Both the position numbers and the translations under genes were made by a program. The notes beneath the pieces are model-generated. The model did no database searches. It was not told the DNA's origin and saw only the letters and a program-made list of their open reading frames with translations. From Streptomyces niveus (GTDB lineage Bacteria > Actinomycetota > Actinomycetes > Streptomycetales > Streptomycetaceae), in assembly GCF_001723055.1 (NCBI RefSeq), contig NZ_MDCR01000097.1:1-41501 (forward strand): a stretch of 41,501 bases of DNA, given 5' to 3'. Positions 32,920-40,476 of the stretch are shown piece by piece. Position 1 is the stretch's first letter. Every line of letters begins with the position of its first letter.

Positions 32920-32955
32920 GGTCCGGCCCGGGGACGGTGCGTCCCCGGCCGGACC
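32920..32955 (-). terminator. Terminator after hadB
   Basis: Arms GGTCCGGC-C-CGGGGAC and GTCCCCG-GCCGGACC with one bulge and a 5-nt loop, 44-79 nt after the hadB stop. It lies immediately before the murB -10. Confidence 0.7.
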
Positions 32956-32998
32956 GTGCGGTGTGGCGGTGTGCTGCGTGCTGCGGACCGTGTGGCGC

Positions 32999-33433
32999 TC
33001 AGACCAGCTGGACGACGGCGCGGGACATCCCCAGCACCTTCTTGCCCTCGCTGGTCGCCGTCAGGTCCACGCGTACGCGGTTGTCATCGAGCTTGGCGGC
33101 GACCTTGGCGGTCACCTCGATGACCGCGCCCGTCCCGTCGTTGGGGACCACGACGGGTCTGGTGAATCGGACGCCGTACTCGACGACGGCCCCCGGGTCC
33201 CCGACCCAGTCGGTCACCACCCGGGCCGCCTCGGCCATGGTGAACATGCCGTGCGCGATGACGTCGGGCAGCCCGACCTCCAGGGCGAACTTCTCGTTCC
33301 AGTGGATCGGGTTGAAGTCGCCGGACGCGCCCGCGTACCGCACCAGGGTGTCGCGGGTCACCGGGAAGGTCGCCGCCGGCAGCTCCGTACCGACCTCGAC
33401 GTCCGCGTAGGCGATCTGCGTGGCCACCGTCAT
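32999..33433 (-). CDS. MaoC-fold (3R)-hydroxyacyl dehydratase, HadB-like subunit
   Basis: From ATG 33433 the protein has 144 residues. It carries the hydratase-2 motif GDFNPIHWNEKFALEVGLPD then IAHGMFTM, with the catalytic Asp and His. It corresponds to mycobacterial HadB, the catalytic subunit paired with HadA in a fatty-acid-synthase-II dehydratase. In Streptomyces the acyl substrate is unproved. Its start overlaps the stop of the HadA-like gene (TGATG), and AGGAG lies upstream. Confidence 0.85.
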   Translation of the reverse strand: MTVATQIAYADVEVGTELPAATFPVTRDTLVRYAGASGDFNPIHWNEKFALEVGLPDVIAHGMFTMAEAARVVTDWVGDPGAVVEYGVRFTRPVVVPNDGTGAVIEVTAKVAAKLDDNRVRVDLTATSEGKKVLGMSRAVVQLV

Positions 33434-33885
33434 CACTCCTCCTCGGCGCCGCGCGCCACCAGCTTGGTCCACGCGGTCACGACGTGCGCGCCCGCCTCGT
33501 CGTGCACCTCGCCGCGGACGTCGAGGATGTCGTTCCCGGCCATGGACTTGATGCCCTCGATGGTCGAGGTGACGGTCAGCCGGTCACCGGCCCGTACGGG
33601 GCGGGTGTACGCGAACTTCTGGTCGCCGTGCACGACCCGGCTGTAGTCGAGACCGAGTTGCGGGTCGGCGATGACCTCGCGTGCCGCCTTGAAGGTGATC
33701 GCGAACACGAAGGTCGGCGGGGCGATCACATCGAGGTGGCCGAGCGCCTTCGCCGCGTCCGGATCGGCGTACGCGGGATTGGCGTCGCCCACCGCCTCGG
33801 CGAACTCGCGGATCTTCTCCCGGCCGACCTCGTACGGCTCGGTGGGCGGATAGGTCCGCCCGACGAAGGACTGGTCGAGCGCCAT
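33433..33885 (-). CDS. MaoC-fold dehydratase, HadA-like subunit
   Basis: The 150-residue hot-dog protein starts MALDQSFVGRTYPPTEPYEV. It has VGDANPAYADPDAAKALGHL and VIAPPTFVFAITF; the catalytic His of the hydratase motif is replaced (NPAY), as in HadA-type structural/substrate-binding subunits. It likely forms a heterodimer with the HadB-like protein. Order rpmG-hadA-hadB is the same as in mycobacteria. The ribosome site AGGAGGGA precedes the ATG. Confidence 0.85.
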   Translation of the reverse strand: MALDQSFVGRTYPPTEPYEVGREKIREFAEAVGDANPAYADPDAAKALGHLDVIAPPTFVFAITFKAAREVIADPQLGLDYSRVVHGDQKFAYTRPVRAGDRLTVTSTIEGIKSMAGNDILDVRGEVHDEAGAHVVTAWTKLVARGAEEE

Positions 33886-33957
33886 GGACTCGTTCCCTCC
33901 TGATGAGACTGCCCTGATGAATGGTGCACAACTATGGATCGGGCACGTTAAACGACA

Positions 33958-33989
33958 CGAGGCCGCCCCCCGTTAAGGGGGCGGCCTCG
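33958..33989 (-). terminator. Terminator after rpmG
   Basis: A perfect 13-bp stem (CGAGGCCGCCCCC / GGGGGCGGCCTCG) with a 6-nt loop, 15-46 nt after the rpmG stop. It separates rpmG from hadA-hadB. Confidence 0.8.
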
Positions 33990-34003
33990 GGTACGAGCCT
34001 GGT

Positions 34004-34168
34004 TCAGCGCGTTTCGCGGTGAGCTGTGTGCGAGTTGCAACGAGGGCAGTGCTTCTTCATCTCAAGACGGTCCGGGTTGTTGCGCCGGTTCTTCTTGGTG
34101 ATGTAGTTCCGCTCCTTGCACTCCACGCAGGCCAGCGTGATCTTCGGGCGGACGTCGGTGGCAGCCAC
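34004..34168 (-). CDS. rpmG: 50S ribosomal protein L33
   Basis: A 54-residue protein read from GTG 34168: [19 protein letters not shown], then [18 protein letters not shown] and [17 protein letters not shown]. Two CxxC pairs (CVEC, CPRC) make this the zinc-binding form of L33. AGGAG lies 7 nt upstream of the start. It follows tRNA-Thr and tRNA-Met on the same strand and precedes hadA-hadB, as in mycobacteria. Confidence 0.96.
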
Positions 34169-34200
34169 GTGAGTGCTCCTGGACAGATTGACGGGTTAAC

Positions 34201-34246
34201 GCATAAAAGAGTAGCCGATCGAAGGATCGCCCCCACCATCGGCTAC
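34201..34246 (-). terminator. Terminator after tRNA-Met / element upstream of rpmG
   Basis: On the minus strand GTAGCCGAT and ATCGGCTAC (9 bp, perfect) are followed by TCTTTTATG. The 3' arm also contains TACTCT, a plausible -10 for rpmG, so tRNA termination and rpmG initiation may share the sequence. Confidence 0.7.
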
Positions 34247-34252
34247 CGTGTG

Positions 34253-34325
34253 TAGCGGTGACCGGACTTGAACCGGTGACACAGCGATTATGAGCCGCTT
34301 GCTCTACCGACTGAGCTACACCGCT
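34253..34325 (-). tRNA. tRNA-Met (CAT)
   Basis: A 73-nt cloverleaf: acceptor AGCGGTG/CACCGCT, D arm GCTCAGTCGGTAGAGC, anticodon stem AGCGG/TCGCT with loop CTCATAA giving CAT, T loop TTCAAGT. A paired 1:72 position (A-U) argues for elongator rather than initiator. A tRNA-Ile with lysidine-modified CAT cannot be fully excluded by eye. Confidence 0.93.
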
Positions 34326-34337
34326 GCGATGTCGGAT

Positions 34338-34359
34338 CTCCTCGCCCGGAGGCGAGGAG
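34338..34359 (-). other. Hairpin between tRNA-Thr and tRNA-Met
   Basis: A perfect 9-bp stem (CTCCTCGCC / GGCGAGGAG) with a 4-nt loop lies in the 47-nt spacer. It may guide processing of a joint tRNA precursor or act as a weak terminator. Confidence 0.5.
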
Positions 34360-34372
34360 CGCCGTACACCTG

Positions 34373-34445
34373 AGCCCCAATACGGAATCGAACCGTAGAC
34401 CTTCTCCTTACCATGGAGACGCTCTACCGACTGAGCTATTGGGGC
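34373..34445 (-). tRNA. tRNA-Thr (GGT)
   Basis: A 73-nt cloverleaf: acceptor GCCCCAA/TTGGGGC (perfect), anticodon stem TCTCC/GGAGA with loop ATGGTAA giving GGT, T arm TACGG/CCGTA. First gene of the tRNA-Thr, tRNA-Met (rpmG) unit. Confidence 0.97.
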
Positions 34446-34456
34446 GAGCGATGAAG

Positions 34457-34486
34457 ACATTACACGGTCCGTCGCCGATCGCCCAA
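34457..34486 (-). promoter_or_regulatory. Promoter of the tRNA-Thr/tRNA-Met unit
   Basis: The minus strand reads TTGGGC (34486-34481), an 18-nt spacer, and TAATGT (34462-34457), with the tRNA 5' end 12 nt further. The rest of the 327-bp gap up to 34772 shows no gene; a TAGGCT at 34697-34702 may be a -10 for the amidohydrolase. Confidence 0.65.
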
Positions 34487-34772
34487 ATCCGTTTCGCGGC
34501 CTACCGCCCGCCTCTCGTCCCACCTGTCCCTTCCGTCTCGGGAAGCTGCCGGGCGGGTGTGGGGAACGGCGCGGGGACAGCGCGATGACGGCGTGGGGAA
34601 AGGCTCGGGGACGGGCTCGGAGGGCGTTCCGTACACCAGGAGAAGCCACGCCGGTATGACTATTCCTCTCCTCCTCGAAGCCCGCCCGGGGCGCCTCTAG
34701 GCTCGACGCGCGCTGCGTGATCTTGCCTGCGAAGCGCCAGACCACAGCCCCAGGAGCCCCACCAGGAGCGCG

Positions 34773-36035
34773 ATGCCCGACAGCCAGCCGCAGCCGTCAC
34801 ACGGCGCCACGGCGAACGCCACCGCGCTGCTGCTGCGCGGGGCCCGGCTCACCGACGGCCGCGTCGTCGACGTACGGCTCGGCGGCGGCCGTATCGAGGC
34901 CGTCGGCACCGCCGGCAGTCTCACCGCGGCCGGCTCGTGCGTGGACCTGGACGGGCATCTGCTCCTGCCCGCGCCCGCCGAGCCGCACGCGCACAGTGAC
35001 ACCGCGCTGAGCGCCGTCGCGTCGGACGGGCCCGTCTCGTACGACCCCGACGACGTCCAGCGCCGCGCGACCGAGGCGGCGCTGCTCCAGGTCGGACACG
35101 GGGCGACCGCGCTGCGTACCCACGTGCGGATCGGTGCCGCGCAGGAGCTGGCTCCTATGGAGGCGGTGCTCCAGGCACGGCGTTCACTGCGCGGGCTCGG
35201 CGATCTGACGGTCGTCGCCGTGCCGCGTCTGCTGACCGGGGTGGCCGGCGCCGACGGGCTCGCGATGCTGCGGGACGCGGTGAAGATGGGCGCCGGGGTG
35301 GTGGGCGGCTGCCCCGATACCGACCCCGACCCGACCGGATACGTGGAGGCGGTGCTGACGGTCGCCGCCGAGCACGGCTGCTGCGTCGACCTCCATACGG
35401 ACGGCGGCGACCCGGCCCGGCTCGCGCGCCTCGCGGTGATGGCGGGCGGGCTGCGGCCCGGCGTCTCGATCGGGCCCTGTGCCGGGCTGTCCCGGCTGCC
35501 GGCGGACGCGGCGGGCCGGGCGGCCGACCAGTTGGCGGCGGCCGGTGTGGCGGTCGTCTCGCTGCCCCAGGGCGGCTGTGGCGGTGTCGAGCAGCGGGGG
35601 GTGGCGCCCGTACGGCTGCTGCGTGCCGCCGGGGTGCGGGTGGCCGCGGGCAGCGGGGCCGTACGCGACGTGGCGAACCCGGTGGGACGCGGGGATCCGC
35701 TGGAGGCGGCATATCTGCTCGCCTCCCAAGGAGGACTGCGGGCGTCGGAGGCGTACGAGACGGTGAGCACGGCCGCGCGGGAGGCCATGGGGCTGCCGGA
35801 GGTGCGGGTGGAGGCGGGCTTTCCCGCCGAGCTGCTCGCGGTGCGCGGGGAGCAACTGGAGGGCGTGCTGTCGCTGGCGTACAGCCGGATCGTGATTCAC
35901 CGGGGCCGGGTGGTGGCGCGGACGAACGCCGTGCGGGAGTACTGCGATTCGGCGGTGGCGGTGGCGCTGGACCTGCCGCGACAGGGACGGCAAGGGCGGG
36001 AGGGGCGCGAGGGCCGGCCGGAGTCGGCGCCGTGA
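34773..36035 (+). CDS. Amidohydrolase-superfamily protein with altered metal site
   Basis: The 420-residue protein has the cytosine-deaminase-like amidohydrolase layout: an N-terminal beta-sandwich strand set (LLLRGARLTDGRVVDVRLGG), the TIM barrel opening LPAPAEPHAHSD with the HxH pair, and CCVDLHTDGGD with the third histidine. However, the position of the fourth metal histidine reads SIGPCAG and the metal aspartate position reads GSGAVRD, so two expected ligands appear lost; the Glu after the third His is also replaced by Gly. It may be inactive or catalyse something else. The C-terminus ends in an arginine/glycine tail (RQGRQGREGREGR). The substrate is unknown. Confidence 0.78.
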   Translation: MPDSQPQPSHGATANATALLLRGARLTDGRVVDVRLGGGRIEAVGTAGSLTAAGSCVDLDGHLLLPAPAEPHAHSDTALSAVASDGPVSYDPDDVQRRATEAALLQVGHGATALRTHVRIGAAQELAPMEAVLQARRSLRGLGDLTVVAVPRLLTGVAGADGLAMLRDAVKMGAGVVGGCPDTDPDPTGYVEAVLTVAAEHGCCVDLHTDGGDPARLARLAVMAGGLRPGVSIGPCAGLSRLPADAAGRAADQLAAAGVAVVSLPQGGCGGVEQRGVAPVRLLRAAGVRVAAGSGAVRDVANPVGRGDPLEAAYLLASQGGLRASEAYETVSTAAREAMGLPEVRVEAGFPAELLAVRGEQLEGVLSLAYSRIVIHRGRVVARTNAVREYCDSAVAVALDLPRQGRQGREGREGRPESAP

Positions 36036-36112
36036 ACACCGTCACCCGCCGGAATCGGTCCAATCGCTCCTCCTACGGAGGTGGTGCGTGCGCGCTGACG
36101 GCTCGTCGGACG

Positions 36113-36118
36113 TACGGT
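36113..36118 (+). promoter_or_regulatory. -10 element of a probable leaderless promoter (Rossmann-fold gene)
   Basis: TACGGT ends 7 nt before the ATG at 36126, and no ribosome site lies between. Confidence 0.5.
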
Positions 36119-36125
36119 CGGGAGC

Positions 36126-36785
36126 ATGCGAATTGTCATCGCCGGAGGACACGGTCAGATCGCGCTGCGGCTGGAGCGGTTGCTCGCCGCGCGCGAACAC
36201 GAGGTCGCGGGCATCATCCGCAAACCCGAACAGGCTGCCGACCTGAGGGAGGCGGGCGCCGAGGCCGTCGTGCTCGACCTGGAGACGGCCTCACCCGAGG
36301 AGGCCGCCGCCGCGCTGGAGGGCGCGGACGCGGCGGTCTTCGCCGCCGGGGCGGGACCGGGCAGCACCACGGAACGCAAGGACACCGTCGACCGGGGCGC
36401 GGCGGTCCTGTTCGCCGACGCGGCGGTACGGGCGGGCGTACGGCGCTACGTGATCGTCTCGTCCCTGGGCGCCGACCCGCACCACGAGGGCGACGAGATC
36501 TTCGACCACTACCTGCGGGCCAAGGGCGCGGCGGACGCGTACGTACTGGCGAAGCAGGGGCTCGACACGACGGTGCTGCGTCCGGGAATGCTCACCAACG
36601 ACGCGGGCACGGGGCTGGTGAACCTCGCCGCGTCGACCGGCCGCGGCCCGGTGCCGAGGGACGATGTGGCAGCGACGCTCGCGGAGTTGGTGGAGTCACC
36701 GGCGACGGCGGGCCTGACGCTGGAACTGATCAGCGGGGCGGTGCCGGTCGCGGAGGCGGTGAGCAACGCCGCGTCCGCGACCTGA
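36126..36785 (+). CDS. NAD(P)-binding Rossmann-fold protein (atypical SDR)
   Basis: The 219-residue protein begins MRIVIAGGHGQIALRLERLL, a dinucleotide-binding turn (GGHGQIA). It has VRRYVIVSSLGADPHHEG and LRAKGAADAYVLAKQGLDT, then TVLRPGMLTND, as in the atypical-SDR family of YhfK-like sugar-epimerase-related proteins. The substrate is unknown. Likely leaderless. It is followed by a strong terminator shared with the convergent tRNA-Tyr gene. Confidence 0.87.
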   Translation: MRIVIAGGHGQIALRLERLLAAREHEVAGIIRKPEQAADLREAGAEAVVLDLETASPEEAAAALEGADAAVFAAGAGPGSTTERKDTVDRGAAVLFADAAVRAGVRRYVIVSSLGADPHHEGDEIFDHYLRAKGAADAYVLAKQGLDTTVLRPGMLTNDAGTGLVNLAASTGRGPVPRDDVAATLAELVESPATAGLTLELISGAVPVAEAVSNAASAT

Positions 36786-36807
36786 AGGACACCTTGCAGG
36801 GACAAGA

Positions 36808-36849
36808 AGATGGCCCCTGGTCCGCGTCTCCGCGGGCCAGGGGCCATCT
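36808..36849. terminator. Bidirectional terminator between the SDR gene and tRNA-Tyr
   Basis: Arms AGATGGCCCCTGG and CCAGGGGCCATCT (13 bp, perfect) with an inner CGCG helix. It lies between convergent genes, 22 nt after the SDR stop and 9 nt after the tRNA-Tyr 3' end, so it can serve both. Confidence 0.8.
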
Positions 36850-36857
36850 CTTCCGTG

Positions 36858-36939
36858 TGGCGGCGCCAGGATTCGAACCTGGGAAGGCTAAGCCGGCGGA
36901 TTTACAGTCCGCTCCCATTGGCCACTCGGGCACACCGCC
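36858..36939 (-). tRNA. tRNA-Tyr (GTA)
   Basis: An 82-nt class II tRNA: acceptor GGCGGTG/CGCCGCC, anticodon stem GCGGA/TCCGC with loop CTGTAAA giving GTA, a long variable arm, and T loop TTCGAAT. Confidence 0.96.
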
Positions 36940-37164
36940 ATGGGATGTCGCCGGGAGACGGTCGCTGTGTGCGCCGCTCCGTGGCAACGACGTAAACGAT
37001 ACCCGATGGGTGGGGGTGCTCCGCCACCGCATTGATCAGGCCGGGAGGGGGCGGAGATGACTAGGCTTTGCGGGAGCGGGCCGGGAGCCCGGCCGTACTT
37101 TCCGCAGCAGTCGCGCGAGAGTCGCGGCACTCTTTCCAGTACCCGATACAAGGAGCCACAGGAC

Positions 37165-37653
37165 ATGGCCGACTCCAGTTTCGACATCGTCTCGAAGGTC
37201 GAGCGGCAGGAGGTCGACAACGCCCTCAACCAGACCGCGAAGGAGGTCTCCCAGCGGTACGACTTCAAGAACGTCGGAGCCTCGATCGCCTGGTCCGGCG
37301 AGAAGATCCTTATGCAGGCCAACACCGAGGAGCGGGTCAGCGCCATCCTCGACGTCTTCCAGTCGAAGCTCATCAAGCGGGGCATCTCGCTGAAGGCGCT
37401 GGACGCGGGCGAGCCGCAGCAGTCCGGCAGGGAGTACAAGATCTTCGCCTCCATCGAAGAGGGCATCACCCAGGAGAACGCGAAGAAGGTCGCCAAGATC
37501 ATCCGCGATGAGGGCCCCAAGGGCGTCAAGGCGCTCGTGCAGGGCGACGAGCTGCGGGTCAGCTCGAAGAGCCGGGACGATCTCCAGGCCGTACAGGCGC
37601 TGTTGAAGGGGCAGGACTTCGACTTCGCGTTGCAGTACGTGAACTACCGCTGA
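37165..37653 (+). CDS. YajQ-family nucleotide-binding protein
   Basis: From ATG 37165 the protein has 162 residues, starting [20 protein letters not shown] and ending [11 protein letters not shown]; it has [11 protein letters not shown] and [18 protein letters not shown]. YajQ proteins are two-domain, RRM-like proteins that bind nucleotides; some bind cyclic di-GMP and act as regulators, but the role in Streptomyces is not established. AAGGAG lies 10 nt upstream. A -10-like TAGGCT (37062-37067) would give a leader of about 90 nt. Confidence 0.95.
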   Translation: MADSSFDIVSKVERQEVDNALNQTAKEVSQRYDFKNVGASIAWSGEKILMQANTEERVSAILDVFQSKLIKRGISLKALDAGEPQQSGREYKIFASIEEGITQENAKKVAKIIRDEGPKGVKALVQGDELRVSSKSRDDLQAVQALLKGQDFDFALQYVNYR

Positions 37654-37684
37654 CCGGCGGGTCGGTGGGCGCGGCGGGGGCGGT

Positions 37685-37704
37685 GGCCGGGAGCGTTCCC
37701 GGCC
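37685..37704 (+). terminator. Hairpin after the YajQ gene
   Basis: An 8-bp perfect stem (GGCCGGGA / TCCCGGCC) with a 4-nt loop, 31 nt after the stop codon. There is no U-tract. Confidence 0.55.
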
Positions 37705-37755
37705 GCGGCCTTCGCCGCGTTCCGTTCGACGGGGACACGGGAGTGGGGTGCGGGC

Positions 37756-38493
37756 ATGGGTGAGGCGTTGTTTCCGCGGGCGCGGTCCGTCGTCGCCGAC
37801 GGGGCCGTGCATGTGCCGGGATGGCTGGACGGCGCGCGGCAGCGGGAGTTGGTGGAGGCGTGCCGGGGATGGGCGCGGGGGCCCGTCCCCATGCGGCACA
37901 CCGTCCTTCCCAACGGGGGCGTGATGTCCGTACGGACGGTCTGTCTGGGGTGGCACTGGCAGCCGTACCGCTACACGCGGACCGCCGGGGACGTGAACGG
38001 CGCGCGGGTCGCGCCGTTTCCCGGGTGGCTCGCGGAGTTGGGGCGCGCGGCGGTCGACGAGGCGTACGGGGCGGGGGCCGGGGCCGGCTACGCGCCGGAC
38101 ACCGCGCTGGTCAACTTCTACGAAGGCGACGCCAGGATGGGCATGCACCAGGACAAGGACGAGAGGTCCGGGGCGCCCGTGGTGTCGCTGAGCATCGGTG
38201 ACAGCTGTGTCTTCCGCTTCGGCAACACGCGGACGAGGACGCGTCCTTATACGGATGTCGAGTTGGGGTCCGGCGATCTCTTCGTCTTCGGCGGGGCGTC
38301 CCGGCTCGCGTTCCACGGCGTCCCGAAGGTGCGTCCGGGGACCGCCGACCCGGCGAGCGGGATGCGCGCCGGGCGGCTGAACATCACGCTGCGCGAGACC
38401 GGGTTCGGCGGTCGTGCCGGTGGCGGCCGGGACCCGTCAGCGGGAGCGGGAGTGGCCGAAGAGGATGCGGTAGATGATCAGCAGCACCAGTGA
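37756..38493 (+). CDS. AlkB-like Fe(II)/2-oxoglutarate dioxygenase
   Basis: The 245-residue protein has the AlkB fold: NFYEGDARMGMHQDKDE with iron ligands H131 and D133, SRLAFHGV with H187, and RLNITLRETG with the 2-oxoglutarate and substrate arginines R207 and R213. It should reverse alkylation damage (N1-methyladenine, N3-methylcytosine) in DNA or RNA by oxidative demethylation. The C-terminal 20 or so residues are poorly conserved in character and overlap the 3' end of the GlsB-type gene on the other strand by 57 bp. Confidence 0.92.
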   Translation: MGEALFPRARSVVADGAVHVPGWLDGARQRELVEACRGWARGPVPMRHTVLPNGGVMSVRTVCLGWHWQPYRYTRTAGDVNGARVAPFPGWLAELGRAAVDEAYGAGAGAGYAPDTALVNFYEGDARMGMHQDKDERSGAPVVSLSIGDSCVFRFGNTRTRTRPYTDVELGSGDLFVFGGASRLAFHGVPKVRPGTADPASGMRAGRLNITLRETGFGGRAGGGRDPSAGAGVAEEDAVDDQQHQ

Positions 38494-38706
38494 GCCGCCG
38501 ATCGCCGCCGCCCAGGTGGCGCCGTCGTAGAAGTCGCTGGTGATCGGGCGGTCCAGCCAGCGGGACGATATCCAGCCGCCGATGAAGGCGCCCGCGATAC
38601 CGATGAGGGTCGTACCGACCAGGCCGCCCGGGTCGCGGCCGGGCAGCAGGATCTTGGCGACGGCTCCGGCGAGGAGTCCGAGGACGAGCCAGCCGATGAT
38701 GGTCAT
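38437..38706 (-). CDS. GlsB/YeaQ/YmgE-family small membrane protein
   Basis: From ATG 38706 the protein has 89 residues with three hydrophobic segments (IIGWLVLGLLAGAVAKIL, TTLIGIAGAFIGGWISS, and AAIGGSLVLLIIYRILFG) and a conserved LLPGRDPGGLVGT loop. It belongs to the transglycosylase-associated/stress-induced GlsB family; the function is not known. It converges on the AlkB-like gene with overlapping 3' ends. Confidence 0.88.
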   Translation of the reverse strand: MTIIGWLVLGLLAGAVAKILLPGRDPGGLVGTTLIGIAGAFIGGWISSRWLDRPITSDFYDGATWAAAIGGSLVLLIIYRILFGHSRSR

Positions 38707-38779
38707 GCCGTGAACCTGCCTTTCATGCGGTGTTGTCCCGGAGGACGTTCCCGGGACGGGCCGCGGTTGCGGAGATCGG

Positions 38780-38785
38780 TAGCGT
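38780..38785 (+). promoter_or_regulatory. -10 element of a probable leaderless promoter (APC transporter)
   Basis: TAGCGT ends 7 nt before the ATG at 38793, with no ribosome site between. Confidence 0.5.
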
Positions 38786-38792
38786 GCGGCGT

Positions 38793-40043
38793 ATGACACA
38801 GGAGCTGCGGCGCACGCTGGGCGTCTTCGACGCCGTGGTGGTCGGACTGGGGGCGATGCTCGGGGCCGGGGTCTTCGTCGCGCTCGGACCGGCGGCCGGG
38901 GCGGCCGGGAGCGGCCTGTTGTGGGGGCTGGCGGTGGCCGCCCTGGTGGCCTACTGCAACGCGATGTCGTCGGCCCGGCTGGCGGTCGACTACCCGGCTT
39001 CGGGCGGGACATACGTGTACGGCCGAGAACGCCTGGGACCGTTCTGGGGCTGGCTGGCGGGGTGGGCCTTCGTGGTCGGCAAGACCGCCTCGTGTGCGGC
39101 GATGGCGCTGACGGTGGGGGCGTACGTGTGGCCGGGACAGGCGCACGCGGTGGCGGTCGGGTCGGTGGTGGTGCTGACCGCCGTGAACTACGGGGGCGTA
39201 CAGAAGTCGGCGACGCTGACGCGGGTGATCGTGGCGGTGGTGCTGGGGGTCCTGGCGGCCGTCGTGGTGGTGTCGCTCGGTTCGGACGCGGCCGACGCGG
39301 GGCGGCTCGGCCTCGGTACTGAGGCGGGGTCGGAGGGCGGCCCGGCTTCGGCGCACGGGGTGTTGCAGGCCGCCGGGCTGCTGTTCTTCGCCTTCGCCGG
39401 ATACGCCCGCATCACCACGCTCGGCGAGGAGGTGCGTGACCCGGCCCGTACGATCCCGCGCGCCGTCCCGCTGGCCCTCGGCCTCGTGCTGGCCGTGTAC
39501 GCGTGTGTGGCGGTGGCGGTGCTCTCGGTCCTCGGCGCCGGTGAGTTGGGGCGCTCAGCGGCTCCCCTGGCCGATGCCGTACGGGCCGCGGGAGCGTCCT
39601 GGCTGGTGCCCGTGGTGCGTGTCGGGGCCGCCGCCGCAGCGCTCGGGGCGCTGCTGGCCCTGATCCTGGGAATCTCCCGTACGACGCTGGCGATGGCGCG
39701 GGACGGGCATCTGCCGCGCGCCCTGGCCGCCGTGCATCCGCGCTTCCGGGTGCCGCACCGGGCGGAGCTGGCGGTGGGCGCGGTGGTGGCCGTGCTGGCG
39801 GCGACGGCGGACGTGCGTGGGGCGATCGGCTTCTCGTCGTTCGGGGTGCTGGCGTACTACGCCATCGCGAACGCGTCCGCGTGGACGGTCGGTGCGGTCG
39901 GTGCGGTCTGGGTGCGGATACGGGCGGCCGTGGGGCTTGTCGGCTGTGTGGTGCTGGCCTTCGCGCTGCCCGTCCCGTCCGTCGTCACGGGAGCCGCCGT
40001 GCTCCTGCTGGGAGCGGCCCTGTACGCCGTACGGCGCCGCTGA
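38793..40043 (+). CDS. APC-superfamily amino acid permease
   Basis: From ATG 38793 the protein has 416 residues and about 11-12 hydrophobic spans. It opens with LGVFDAVVVGLGAMLGAGVF, the TM1 GxGxGxG-like unwound substrate site of amino acid/polyamine/organocation transporters. It also has YPASGGTYVYGRERLGPFWG and FFAFAGYARITTLGEEVRDP, typical of TM3 and TM6. The substrate is probably an amino acid or amine; it cannot be specified. Similarity begins at 38793 and a -10 lies 7 nt before it, so I did not use the longer frame. Confidence 0.9.
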   Translation: MTQELRRTLGVFDAVVVGLGAMLGAGVFVALGPAAGAAGSGLLWGLAVAALVAYCNAMSSARLAVDYPASGGTYVYGRERLGPFWGWLAGWAFVVGKTASCAAMALTVGAYVWPGQAHAVAVGSVVVLTAVNYGGVQKSATLTRVIVAVVLGVLAAVVVVSLGSDAADAGRLGLGTEAGSEGGPASAHGVLQAAGLLFFAFAGYARITTLGEEVRDPARTIPRAVPLALGLVLAVYACVAVAVLSVLGAGELGRSAAPLADAVRAAGASWLVPVVRVGAAAAALGALLALILGISRTTLAMARDGHLPRALAAVHPRFRVPHRAELAVGAVVAVLAATADVRGAIGFSSFGVLAYYAIANASAWTVGAVGAVWVRIRAAVGLVGCVVLAFALPVPSVVTGAAVLLLGAALYAVRRR

Positions 40044-40083
40044 GCCGACGGCACCGGACTGGCGCCGCCGGACACCGCCGGAG

Positions 40084-40476
40084 TCACCAGCCGGCGAACG
40101 CCTCGTCCGTACGGACGATCTCGCGGCCGAAGGGCATCAGCGAGACCGGGATCAGCTTGAAGTTGGCGAAGCCCAGCGGAATGCCGATGATCGTCACACA
40201 GAGCGCGATCCCGGTGAAGATGTGGCCGAGTGCCAGCCACCAGCCCGCGAGGACCAGCCACAGCACGTTCGCGACGAAGGACGGCGAACCCGCGTCGGTG
40301 CGCTCGCGCGCCGTGTAGCCGAACGGCCACAGCGCGTAGACGCCGATCCGGAACGCGGCGAACCCGAAGGGGATGCCGATGATCGTGATGCACAGGAGCA
40401 CGCCGGCGAGCATGTAGCCGAGGAACAGCCAGAAGCCGCTCACAACCAGCCAGATGATGTTGAGGATTGTCTTCAT
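40084..40476 (-). CDS. YccF-domain inner membrane protein
   Basis: The 130-residue protein is an internal duplication of the YccF unit: [20 protein letters not shown] then [18 protein letters not shown], and [20 protein letters not shown] then [17 protein letters not shown], each ending in a (L/W)MPFG- or LWPFG-type loop. It is a polytopic membrane protein of unknown function. Its ATG overlaps the htpX stop (ATGA), so the two are coupled and may act together at the membrane. Confidence 0.93.
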   Translation of the reverse strand: MKTILNIIWLVVSGFWLFLGYMLAGVLLCITIIGIPFGFAAFRIGVYALWPFGYTARERTDAGSPSFVANVLWLVLAGWWLALGHIFTGIALCVTIIGIPLGFANFKLIPVSLMPFGREIVRTDEAFAGW

